The position numbers and the translations under genes were made by a program. A DNA stretch of 64,000 bases from Climacium dendroides (lineage: Eukaryota; Streptophyta; Bryopsida; Hypnales; Climaciaceae), in assembly GCA_950106755.1 (NCBI GenBank), contig OX467087.1, forward strand, positions 12,342,047 through 12,406,046, written 5' to 3'. The notes below the pieces were generated by a model. It searched no databases and was not told the DNA's origin. It worked only from the letters and a program-made list of their open reading frames with translations. This document shows, piece after piece, positions 24,159 through 36,803 of the stretch (position 1 is its first letter; each line of letters starts with the position of its first letter).

Positions 24159-27100
24159 CTATTTAATAGTATTCATAATGATCATTCTTTGTATTATGTA
24201 CTTTGAAGTGATAATTATTCATCATTCTTGTTAATATGAGTCCATGTTGTTACCATACTCGGCTATCACTATTTTATGCCAACTATTTAATTATAATTGG
24301 GAAATCAAGTTTGACAATGCTTAAAATATAAATATTCCTTCGAAAATCCTCCTTTCCACCATACAAAACTCTAGCATATCTTTTTAGAAATATTTTTGCT
24401 AACCTTCATAGCCATTTATGGCAGTGAAAATTGAAAATTTTCCACTCTATATCCTCTACTTTGCTTCTATTTATGAGAAAAAAATGTTTTATTTTCAAAG
24501 GTGAAAACCAAAAGTTTGATTTATCATATTTATCATTTAAAAATATCATATTTTTTTGTAAAAATTTCATTGAATTGCCATAATTTTTTGAAGAAAAAGT
24601 GAAAAATTTTCATATCATAATATCACATACAAAAGACAAACATGCTTTAAAAATCTGAAAATTTTAGAATGGAGTTTAATTATAGTATATAATATTAAAG
24701 AATAAAGAAAATCTTTGCTATACAATATTTAGAAACATAGTTACATAACCTCAAATTTAGACTAGATGACCTTTTTTGCCAATTGCTAGGTTGAACTAAA
24801 ATGTCTTCGTTACAATTGAGTCCATAATTTTTCTATACGAAATTTGAAAAACAATGACAAATTGATATTATTGTATAATATAATGGTTTTGTTTACTACT
24901 ACAAAAATAGAGGCAAAACAGTTGTGCTAATTTAGGAATTAGGATGAAAATCATATGGCATATTGAGGTACCAAAATCTAGTAGTCTTATTTATATATGG
25001 AAAATTAATTAAATTTGACTATATGCAATCCCTTTAAATAACTTGACCTTATTCCAAAGTAGATAAGTTAATCACAAGAAATTGGTGGTCTTTGTCCCTA
25101 CAAGATGGGGGGGGGGACAAAAAACAAACCTTTCATAACCTAGTTTACCAAGGTTGTTTCCAAAGCAAAAGAGGGCAAACAAATAAAATGCTTGCCCATG
25201 TCATTGTTGTCCCACACTTTACATAGGGCGACATAGGGGCATAGTACAAGCATGTGTATGTTATAAAGAAGTAAGGAATTAGAGGGTTTGAGAGTTCATT
25301 GTTGTATTTTTTTATTGGTGTACCTCTAGCACATGCCAACATTTCTCTTGTAATGATTTTCTATTTTCCTTGTAAAATTCATTGAATGGGCCATTTATAC
25401 TGAACTTTCAATTGATTCCTATGTGATTTTGTGCTTGAAGTCATGATATATTTATAATGGGAGAACATATCTAGGTCATGGGAAAAAATGACAATTGATT
25501 CTAGCACAACTAGTGAGAATCTTGGACATGAGTCATGTGTGCAATTTTTTGCCTACTTTATTCAATGGCACTATATTTTGATTTTTTTACACAAAACTAT
25601 TGTTACTACCCCCAAAAAAAGACAAGTAAAATTGTAATCTTTGAGTTTATTTTTACTTGTAGAAACTTAGTGATTCAATGTTAACACATTTTAGTTCAAT
25701 TTGTGATGGCTTGATGTGGACATTTTCAATAGATTTTTGTTGATTTGGCCATATATTTTGTTGTGATTGAGGCCCTAATTTCTACTATCGTTTGACTCTT
25801 TGTGTCTATAAAGTTTGCCCTTCAATTCCTACTACTATTTGTAACTAAGCTAACCATGTACACAACTTGGGGAAGAAATAAAAAGTCTTATGTAGAATTT
25901 TACAAACTTGATTTAATACATTGATATTGCATGCTTAACTTTAGTTTTATTGTTTGAACAAGGACACTTCTATCTTCTTTTCTAAAAACCACAAGGATCG
26001 ATTCAACAAATATACAAGGTAACCCTAATATAAAAAATGTATCCCTATGCTTATTATATCGTGAGAACATCTCCATGCAACGCATTTAATTGGTAGTGGG
26101 ATTTACTATATAATTAAATTCAACTACCTTATAATATTTTGTGAATGACTTAAATTTTAAATGGGCATTAGGTTTTGCCTGAGATTTTTTGATTAAACGA
26201 TGGACTTCTATTGTAATATCTCTTTCTATATTATATTTTTATTATGAAATAAATAATAATAATATTAAGAAAAAGGCCAATGATGACCCCCTATGGAGTG
26301 TGGATTTGAATTTACAACCTTTGCATGTTTAAAAAAAATTGTTTGCCGAAGTTAATAAATACATAAGCCATTATGTCTATTTGGTTATATTCTAGGATAT
26401 CTAAACACCAATTAAATTTTATAAACATTTATGGACACAAAAAGGATTATACTTTGGTTGTTCCAATATTGGTTTCAATTATAATAGGATCAAGAATTGA
26501 ATGTTGTCACCTAATCTTTAATAAATGTCCAAATACATCTATACAAAGACTGAATTTTAACAAATGAACATTTAAAAGATAAATAAATTCTTCTAAAGTT
26601 CTAAAATTATATTTTAAATTTATTTTTGTTCATAAACTATATCAAAATTAATCATTTTGATTAATGAAAATAAACTTAAATCAACATATTTATAAATTTT
26701 ATTTTTATAGAATTGCAACTATTAATTAATCTAATTGGATGTCGTAGTTTAATAAATACATTGAATACCAACATTTTCTTTTGATTATAAGTTATGTGTA
26801 AAATTTACTTCAAATTAATATCTTCAATAAGTATGGCTCTTTATAAAATCACAAATTTTAATACTATTTTCAATGTACCTCATTGTTGTCATAATATAAA
26901 TTTATAAAATAGGTAGAAGAAACCCAAATAAATACATAAAACATCATGTGGAAGTTGGTTATGAATGTAGTTTTAGTAGGAATGTGACTCAATTTAGGTC
27001 AATATTACTTTGCCTCCTTCTACAAGTCATCTTATTTCTTTAGACTATTTTTAGACAAACCTATCTTCTACTTGGTTTGCAGCCCAATTCTTTCTTCTTC

Positions 27101-28785
27101 TTTGCAAAATGTGTTCCAAAGTTAACTTTCATTTCACTTCTTTGAATATAAATAAGTGCCGCTTAGGTAATGAACACAAGCACTTGAGTTTCAACAAAAT
27201 TGTTGAAGACAATAACTCTCCATTGATATGGAAAAATTTTGAATTTATGATGCATTCATCATCGCTTGTTTGGAGGTTGAATTCTATTTTTGTGAAAGAC
27301 AAATTGCAGAACACAAAAATGCTTTTAATATGAGGGGAGAGGGTTTTAGTGAGGATTAGCAAGGATTATGTCAAAGGGTTTATGGAGATATAATGGTTGT
27401 GTTATGAAAAGATTCAATATATTGCACCCGTATTGATTTTGATCATATTTTAGGTGAGCAAACAGTTACCGGTGATTACTAAAAATCATGAACTACTAAA
27501 TTTTGGAGTTTATTGTATATGAATAACAATTGCAACAATAGTTGAAGACCATTACTTATAAAGCAAGAGCATCATTTGTGCAGAAAAAACATATTTACAT
27601 ATTTGTAATGCAAAATGTGTGGCTATGATATCATAAGTATGTAAATAGTCCCTTTTGAAGTGAAAATAGGCATTTCCACTTTGATAGTATTATATTATTT
27701 AATTCTTGTTAGTTTGCAAACTTCTACATGTTTAATATATAAAGCTATTTTTAAAACCTCTAAGCATTGATTTGTCATGTATATTAAATTTTGTAAAGTT
27801 CATCAACAATAATTGAAGGCTTTCATTAAGTCTATAAAAGCAATGTATTAGTTAAGTTTTTTTTGAAATAGAGAATCAATTTGTGTATGAAACATGCATT
27901 GATTAGATTTGTACACAAAATTATCAAATGCCTTTAATTAACATATTCATCACCACGAAATATTCAAAACTATTTTGGTCAATATGTAGCCAAGTTAAGT
28001 TGATCTAATTCTAAAGTGTGATTTTAATAAATTCCAATCATTGAAATCCTTTCAATAATGATCCTAAAAAATTTGACACTTTTTATAGTGTGGTTTAGAA
28101 TATTCTATTTACAAGTATAAATTTTTATTCAAAATTGATTTTTTTGAATTTTGAAGAATCATCTTACGCTAATTGAAATTTTTGATCATTTTGTATATAA
28201 TTGAATCAATTGTATTGATTAAAAATTAAAAGATCATTTTGGAATTAGTATAAAAATGGGATTTTCTAAAACCTTTGAATCTTTGCAAATTTTGATTATA
28301 TGAAAAAACAAAAATTATACAAATCTTATTACTACAACTAGCCAATAAAGGAGTTGGCTATATAATTTTGATTTAGTGTAATTTTATAAAGAATTGCTCA
28401 TTTTTATAGTTAAAATATGCATTCAAATAAATGTCAAGTGCGACTTCTTGATATCACATTTATCCAAATTCTCTCAAAATAAATAAAATCTTTTAGGGTT
28501 TTGAATTTCATCATGAATTATTGAAAGGATGTATTTAGTTTCATTGAATGTTTTACAAATTGTAGAGATAGTATTAAATAAATAATAACAAATATTGCTT
28601 CAAAATAGTTCTACATTTCATAGTAGTTTAAATGGAATAGTAAATTATTATAGGATAATTATAGAATTATAGAATTTTATTATGTGTTTAAAATTTGGAA
28701 TTAAATATTGATATTGATTCTATGTACATTTTGTAGATGATTAATGTTTCAATTAATATGGTATTGGGGTTTCTAAGAATTAAAG
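24159..28785. other. AT-rich intergenic stretch, nothing recognised
   Basis: No convincing gene. There is a run of G near 25107-25116. Open frames of 60-77 codons near 25145, 26373 and 27109-27362 show no family resemblance or splice-compatible neighbours. The last few hundred bases should include the TRP-like gene's promoter and 5' UTR, but no motif is clear. Confidence 0.5.
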
Positions 28786-29396
28786 ATGGAGGCTCAAAGC
28801 CATAGATTTGGAGGAAATTTTCCTAGTTATAATGGATCTATATTACCTCGATCAATGCGTTCAACTCGAGTAAGTAATTATTCTAATTGTCAAAGTAAAT
28901 TATGCATTTTACAACATAATACTATTTACTTCAGGTAATATTATTCAATATAGTTTGTATACAATGTCTTTGGAAACCATAATTTCATTAATAATTTTTG
29001 TGTTATTGATATGCTTATGTTTGAACTAAAATAGAATTGAAGAATTATATTATTTGAATTCAATTTGAATAAACATAAAATTAAATTAAAATGAAGAGAC
29101 AAAATTTTAAAAGCACTTAGAAATGGGGAAGTGTGTCCATTTCTTATCTATATTGAGGTACATAATTTAGTTGTCCAAGATGTAGAGGTCTTCAATCTTT
29201 ATGTACTTCAAATAGACAGATTTGACTTGCAAACATCTATACAAATTAGGGTTTAGTTTAGTTTTAGTTAAATAGTATTAAATAAAAATCTTTTTAAATA
29301 GAATTTAAATAATATTATATTAGATATTCTAAGGTTGAATAATTTGATCCCTTATAAAGTCTATTGTATAGCTACTTGACAAATTTCAAAATTCAT

Positions 29397-29457
<61 letters not shown>

Positions 29458-32400
29458 TAAGTACAAATATTTTTTAATATAAAATTGCACCAACAACAAT
29501 AAGTCAACAACAATTGAAGTGATTTTATATGTAAATATTTTTTAATTTAAACCTTTTTACATTTTACGGTAAAATATAGACTAATTCCATATTGTATATG
29601 CAATTATATATACATAAAACTACAACTTGTTTTAAATTTAATATTTCAAAAATTTACATTAGAATCTTTAAAAACAGATTTCAAGATTTAAATTTCTATA
29701 TATTAATTACTCAAATTTTAAAAAAATTGTTTCAATATTTAAAACTTAAATGCTAATGGTACATGATTATTTTTGAATGAGCAAAAATTTTATATTAATT
29801 CAATGTTTCAATGGCATGTTTCAATGTATGATTGATGTTGTAATGTTCCTATAGTATAATTTTTTTTTTGTTGGTGGTATTTTTTAAATGTAAACAAAGG
29901 CTATTGGATTGTAGGGGAAAGGAGAATTAAATAAAAGACAATCTATTTGTGGAGAGCGCCCTGGATTTTTTGAACTTCTTGCAACTGTTGCTGGAGAATT
30001 TCTTCAAAATGATGGAGTTGTTAGAATACACAATGATGATGATAAACATAAAAAATTAAAAAATGATAAAACTTTGATTATGGATACCAAACCTTTAAGT
30101 CATATACAAGTAGTTATGCAAAAGTGGACAAACAATTCAATAGACAAATGTTTTTTGCCTCAAAATGTTGAAAATTTAATATTTAGTCAAGAAAACAATG
30201 GAATTGAAAATTTTAACAATTGTTGTTGTGCAAAACTATCAAGATATAATTCTTTATTGTTGCATGAACTTCCAATTCCACCTTTTGTCAAAAATATCTT
30301 AGTTTATGAAACTACATGTCAAGATGGATATGATTTTTTAAAAGAGCATGTAAGATCAAGAATTTTATAAAATATATTTTAAAAATTACTTTAGATTTGA
30401 TTTTTTATACTATTATACACTAAAATCAATTGTTTTATAAATCTTATTCAACAAAAATCTAGAGCTCCAAGTTTATATTTTACAATTATATATAGGGATT
30501 TTTTATTTTTTTTATAGATTATTGTATTATATGCAAATTCATCATTTAATCCATTTACAGGATGATCAATTCAAGTTTAGTTTGAAATTTCAAGATACCA
30601 TGATGATGGAAAATAACAATATTTTGAAAATAACGGATGAAAGGGTTAATGCATTTGAAAATGTGAATCAGTGTTGTACATTGCAATATGGTAATGAATG
30701 TATGGATATAGATCAAACAAAAGATAATAATTTACAAGAGATGCTAAATGGTTGCAAACAAATTTTGATATTGAATCAATCACATGATTCAATTTGTGAA
30801 AGTCACAATCCTTTTCATAAGTTAGAATTGAATGTTGAAGGATTAAATGATATAGTTAAATCAGATTACAATATTCAAAATAATAAGCTTACAAAAAATA
30901 GAGATTTTTTAATTAAAGAATCAAATACAAATTTTAACACATGTTGTGCAAGTAAAGTTAATTTTCAACAATTTGAAAACAATTGGGGAGAAGAAAATTT
31001 GAAGACTTTGGAAGAAAATCAAAGTTCAACATTAGAATCTATGGTTATTGATGAAATTCATTTAGATTGTTCAAAAGATCATGAAATGTTAGATTATGTA
31101 GAAAATGCAAAGTATATCAACTCTAAATTTATGAAAAAACATGTTGAAGCTCAAACAAGTGAACTTGAAAGTCAAATTCAATTAAAATGTGAAAAATTAC
31201 AAAATCCTAAAGAACAAAGTCCTTTTCAATATCTTCATTCTGAAGTAGTCATCAAAAATAGTTTAGAAGAAAATGTGGATGGTTCAAGATCTTATAGTAT
31301 AACTCCTATTTGTAATGATTTACAAGATTCAAAAACAAAGCCAAAAGAAGTTGAAGTAAAACGTATGGATGAACATTAATATTTTATTGAAATGTAATTA
31401 AATATATATTTTTGAAAATTTGAAATCTCAAACTCTAGAGATTGAAATATTGTTTTGAGATAATTCTATTTCTTACAACAATTACAATATATTTTTACAA
31501 ACTTATTTATATTATTGACTTTTTAATTAATTTTATATAAATTTGCTACATTTTGGTATATTATAGATAATTTATTTCCTACAAAGCAAACCTTCTTCAA
31601 TGGTGTTGCTGCTTTTACTCGACAACGAACAAGTCGAAGGTTACCTTTGAAACGGAAGAGGTTTGATGAAGCCGAAGTAGCCTCTTCAAATTTACAAGTG
31701 AAAACAAATACTAGTAATCATATAGATATAGAATACAATGGAATATTTGGTGAGCCTCCAGCAGCTGCAGCCAAATTACGTAGTGGTATTTTTTTTATTA
31801 TTTTCATTTTATTACAGCTCATGAAATATTTTTATAACTAGTATTGCTCATTTTCAAATATGTATACAAATTTACGATTTGTGTTTAGGAACTTCTTCAA
31901 ATTTGAATTAAAATAATATATATATAACTTAATGGTGATTACTTTAAGTTCTTGAAATAATTATGCTTATTTACAATTAGTATGGTTTACTATTACATAT
32001 TTTTGTAGCCAAAGCTGCAAGTGTAGCATCATCTCCAACTACTAAAGGGAATACAAAACAATCAAGCAAGATTTTTGTTGAATCCCATGGTAAATATTGA
32101 ATTGTGACTTTTATATATTTTAAATTTGATAAAATATATTATAGTATCTCTTTTAAAGTATTTTTTCTTTAAAATGTTAGCATTTTGAATTTGCAGTGAA
32201 ATTGGGAATTAAATCATTTGCAATACCAGAATTTTTTGTCGATCTACCGGAATCAGCATCAATATTAACATTGAAAGTAAGTAAAAATATCATATAATCC
32301 ATATTCTACATACTAATTATAATCTTCATATTCATTTAAAAAAATTCATTGTAGATACATAATAAAAATATGATCAAATTAATTTTAATTTAAGTATGTA

Positions 32401-34390
32401 AGTGATTTTTTTTTATCATACTTTGTATTTTAATATTACATGTTTATCAGAGAGCTATTATAGATGCAGCAATGAATTTGCTTGGAGGAGGATTACGAGT
32501 ACGTATATTAATGCATGGAAAAAAAGTTATTGATGAAAGAGCTACTTTATTACAAAGTGGAATTTCTAAAAATTTGAAGCCCGAGTCATTAGGTTTTATG
32601 TTAGAACCTAGTTCAATTTCAACTTCTCCAACTTCCAATTTTGAGGATCCGTTGCTTGTACTTTCAAGGCCTTCAAATCAAACATCACCTTGGTATTTCT
32701 ATATCAAATTAAAATATTTAAGACCTCATGATTAAACTTATATATTTATAAAACATTTAGCATTATTATTTTTTATAAATAATATTTAATTATTTAAATA
32801 ATATTTATGCATTTTAATTTTTTAATAATTTGATTTGATTTTTTATTTAATATTATATAAGAATGATTGACAATATATATTTATAATAGCTTTACAACAA
32901 TTCATTGAATATTTTTAAAAATTACATAATTTTATTTATTTATTTATTATAGGTTTCAAGGCTTGGGTATCTCAAATTATTCTCAATCCCACGGAGTGGA
33001 AGGTGGAAGTCAAGGAGTAACATATGGTAAAGGTAACTCTAGTAAGGTAATGGGAGGATGTTCATTTCATAATGAAGATCCATCATTTTCCCAATCTCAT
33101 GTGTGTGGAGTAGATCAACAAGCTTCATGTATAGGTCGAAAGAAGAATACAACAACAATTTCGTATTCTACTACTTGTATACATGATGATCAGTTAAAAG
33201 GCAACAACTCCATTGCAGGAAAAGCTACTACCACCAAATCCAATTTGACTGAGAGAATTGCCTTGTCTCCACACTCGACACGAATAGCTGCTGTTGGAGC
33301 GTTAGCTGCTATACGTGCCCAAGCTGATGCTAATCGCCGATTGAAAAATGATCTTGATACACCATTGCCATTAAATAATCACACTCTTCTTGATGGTTCT
33401 AGTAGCAGATCAAGTGCCATCATTTTGCATCCTACTATTGGAATGCGAGATAATATCCATGGATTAGCTTTAGTGCCAACGCAATCAAAGTCACATTCAT
33501 TAGATATTGGAAAACGGCGAGTCCGCCGACCATTTAGTGTTGCTGAAGTAAAAGCACTTGTTCGTGCTGTTGAAAAGTTGGGTACTGGCAGGTACTTATG
33601 CTATAATTTGACAATATTTTAAGAGTGCTATTGCAAAAACAATGTGTACCAATAGTATTCTATATAAAAATTTGAATATTGTATTGTCTTTACAAAGCAG
33701 AGATTATGATGTTAAATTTTACATGGAATTGAGTTGAGTTTTGAATTATATTTTGCTAATAAATAAATGAGTACATTTTTTATAAAAATGTGACTATGAA
33801 GTCTATAATTCTTTAAAAAGTAATATCTCACACAATATGGATGTATGTTTTCTACATGAAAACATGAAAAGGTGGCGGGATGTAAAACTCCGTGCATTTG
33901 AACAAGCAAAACATCGAACTTATGTTGATCTTAAAGTATGCAGATTCACTTTTTAGTAATAATTAAAATTTAAATAATATAATAAAATTATAATGATGAT
34001 AATAAAAATGAATATTTATTAAAAAAATCACCACTTTGGTTACATGATTTATTATATTTTGTATTGAATTATACTATATATATAATATTTAAGTATCATA
34101 TTTATTTTGAAGTATGCTTTTAAATATCATCTTCATAGAAAATTGAAACAAAATAATAAAATAATAAAATATAAAAATACTTATGTGATTTTAGTAAGTT
34201 TATATAAGATTCAAATGAAAATATGATTAATTATTAGGATAAATGGAAAACATTGGTACACACGGCTCGTATTGCTCCACATCAACGACGAGGTGAGCCA
34301 GTTCCTCAAGAACTATTGGAAAGAGTAACACGTGCACATACATATTGGACAGCTCAAGTTGCTAAGCAACAAGCAGAATTAGATTTTTAA
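28786..34390 (+). CDS. TRP/TRFL-type telomere-repeat (telobox) binding protein with C-terminal Myb
   Basis: Ten exons join in frame to about 932 residues: 28786-28869, 29915-30349, 30561-31362, 31567-31785, 32009-32089, 32197-32276, 32451-32692, 32953-33591, 33872-33935 and 34238-34390. The N-terminus (PRSMRSTRGKG, then FFELLATVAGEFL) matches the family's opening. Residues about 540-625 are the family's ubiquitin-like region (KLGIKSFAIPEFFVDLPE, GGGLRVRILMHGKKV). The C-terminal Myb plus extension includes RRVRRPFSVAEVKALV, WRDVKLRAF and the recognition helix VDLKDKWKT, then RRGEPVPQELLERV. Known members bind double-stranded TTTAGGG repeats in the nucleus. The middle region (exon 3, 267 residues, rich in Asn, Lys, Glu and Cys) is poorly conserved and makes the protein longer than the usual 550-700 residues. 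Codons are strikingly A/T-rich compared with neighbouring genes. The ATG in exon 1 is the first plausible one. Confidence 0.93.
29401..29453. repeat. AT dinucleotide microsatellite in TRP-like intron 1
   Basis: About 26 AT units lie inside the 1,045-base first intron (28870-29914). Confidence 0.95.
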
Positions 34391-36427
34391 TTTTGTCTCT
34401 TATATGATGCATTGAGGATATGATTACAAAGGTCTAATAAATTCATAGATTGTTACAACCAATTGCCAATGCTTATACAATTCAAATAGAGGATTTAATT
34501 GATTGAATTAAAAAATTTATTGAATATAATATGAGAAGTTTTAAGCATCAAGAAAACACGCTCTTGCATCAATAAAAAGGACATTCAAATTTTGGTGATT
34601 ATAGATTGCTTGATCCATTGGTACATTGATGTAAGGTTATCTTTTCAAATTGATCTCCAAATAGCACAATTTTTTTAAATGAATTAATTTAAGCTAAGCT
34701 ATTTTTGAGAAGCATCAATTTTTGACAAGCACTTGTAAATGCAATTTGAGATGCCAAAACATAATTTCTAATACTTTTGTCAAATTTAAAACACAAATTA
34801 GGTGCTAATTTGTTAAATTATAGCTCATGCAAGTTGAATTTCTATGAACTAGGCAAAGATTGATGTTGTAGTTTTCTAATGAAGTGTACTAGTCTTCTAT
34901 ATATGTATGAAAAATAAATAACAAGTAAGACAATACATTTTTTTATTGTCTTAGTCTCCAACCTCATTAAAATAAATGGTGACTTGATGATTGTTAAACT
35001 CTTTGTTGTTGGTTTCATGTTCCTATCCACTTTTCACTTTTCACTCTTTCCTTTGAGACAATCTCTTTTAAGATATCAAGGGTTTGAAAGTCATTTTTCA
35101 AGAGTTCATATGAGTTACAAGATACAAATTGCGAATTTGGTGAATATTTTAGTGTTTCTATACTATGGAATTATAGATTCTTGGATAACAAAAATTAACG
35201 CAACATTTTGTAGGAAATAGGACAACAATTGCAATAATGTTGAAGATTCATAGGGAAAAAAATCAACTTGAGAATATATATTCTAATATTTTTGAGTGAT
35301 TGTAAGAATCAACTTCCAAGATCATTGAATCTAAAAAAAGAATTGGGAATATCAGAATTGTTGAAAATTTATCAACAAACATTGAACATGTGAAAAATTA
35401 AATAATCACTATAATTAATGTATTTTTTAAATCCTTGAATTTTTTTCCAAAATTTATATACAAAATAAGTTGTTGAAAAATTTAAAGAAAATAATGAAAA
35501 AAAATAAACAAGGAAAAAGAGTGGAAGAAATTTTCCATATTATAAAAAGAATACATCCACTCTTCATTATTGACTATTTGGCTCAATAACCTCACTCCTA
35601 AGGGACCAAATGTCCCTTGAGGAATACTTGAAGGTTGAGGCAAGTTTTTGTAATCTCTATTTTTGAAGTGTTTTTTTGAAAAAAAATTGGAAGATAAAAA
35701 AATACATTAGATTTCTAGAAATATATTTCTTGTTTCAATCAATACTTGGAAGTAAAGTTATGCCACCCTAATCTCAAAAATGAAGTTTGCTCGGCAACAC
35801 AAAAAAAATTACAAAAATTCAACATATATCTTTAAAAAATCTTGCTTCTCATAGAAAATAATTTTTGTCCACATTGATTCACTCCATTTAGGCTAGTGTT
35901 GAAAAAGTTACAAAGAAACTTGCTTTGGAAGCATTTTCTTCAAAAAAATAATTTGTAAAATTTGGTTTCAAACTCAATTTTTACAATTTCTCCCCCTATT
36001 AGGTTTTGTATAGTTTACTTTTCTTGCTAAAACAATCTCACCACTGGTATTATTGTGTTTCAATTCCATTTTTGAACTATCAAAAATTTAGTTCTTCATT
36101 CAATCTTGTATCTACTTCTACTTATCACTTTTTTGAAGAATGAAAATTAAGTGTATGACTTTGAATATTTTCGATTCTTCAATATAAAAAAATTAAATTA
36201 AAAATCTATAGTATAAGAATTTGAAGTCAAGAAGATTCAAAGTCAAAAAATCTAGTTGTTCAAGCTTGAAGCAAGAAAAAAAATTCTCTTCACTTGAAAC
36301 ACAAATTTCTTGCAATCTACAAAGCTAAAGTTTTAAAATTTCTTGCACACATCTTTATATTAGTCTAGTCTAAGATACTATGCTTAGGTATGGAAAGATT
36401 TTTTTTTAAAATTTGCAAGGGTTCTTT
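34391..36427. other. AT-rich intergenic stretch, nothing recognised
   Basis: Begins with the presumed 3' UTR of the TRP-like gene. No further gene, RNA or element is recognised. Confidence 0.5.
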
Positions 36428-36498
36428 AAACCTTAAAGAACCAAGACCTTTTTTCAATGTTTTTTGAATAGAAAAAAGGTCTTGGTTCCTTAAGGTTT
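36428..36498. repeat. Near-perfect 28-bp stem hairpin with 15-base loop
   Basis: The arms are 36428-36455 and 36471-36498, starting AAACCTTAAAGAACCAAGAC on the left and pairing with one mismatch. It is not part of the MITE 100 bases downstream. It could be a small inverted-repeat element, a strong terminator-like fold or a precursor of a small RNA. There is no evidence of transcription. Confidence 0.8.
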
Positions 36499-36597
36499 AC
36501 TAGAGTTGTAGCACAAAATATGTGATACATTTTATGTATAACTTCCAAATAGTATACAATCTTTGTAAGCACCTTTGCAAGTTCAAGAGTTTTTTCC

Positions 36598-36803
36598 CAC
36601 TATAAGAGAAAGGGGTGTTTTAAGTGTAGTCCTAGGAGTATAATCTTAATAGTAATGACCTTTATAGGAGAGTTTTAGTAAAATTTGACTAGAAATACAT
36701 GTATTTTCAATAAGATTTTACTAAAAATCTCCTATGAAGGCCATTAATGTTAGAACTATATACTCCTAGGACTATACTTAAAACACCCTTTTTTCTTATA
36801 GTG
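36598..36803. mobile_element. CACTA-type MITE, 206 bp, copy 2
   Basis: The left end is CACTATAAGAGAAAGGGGTG. The right end, read on the other strand, is CACTATAAGAAAAAAGGGTG. The inverted arms continue through TAGTCCTAGGAGTATA and an AGATTTTACTAAAAATCTCC block. It matches the element at 18513-18717 in length, ends and order of blocks. The flanking triplets are TCC and TTC, so the target duplication is imperfect by one base. Confidence 0.85.

Noticed and set aside
27109..27362. Overlapping 74- and 77-codon frames on both strands
   Set aside because: No resemblance, no splice context, and composition is the same as the surrounding intergenic DNA.
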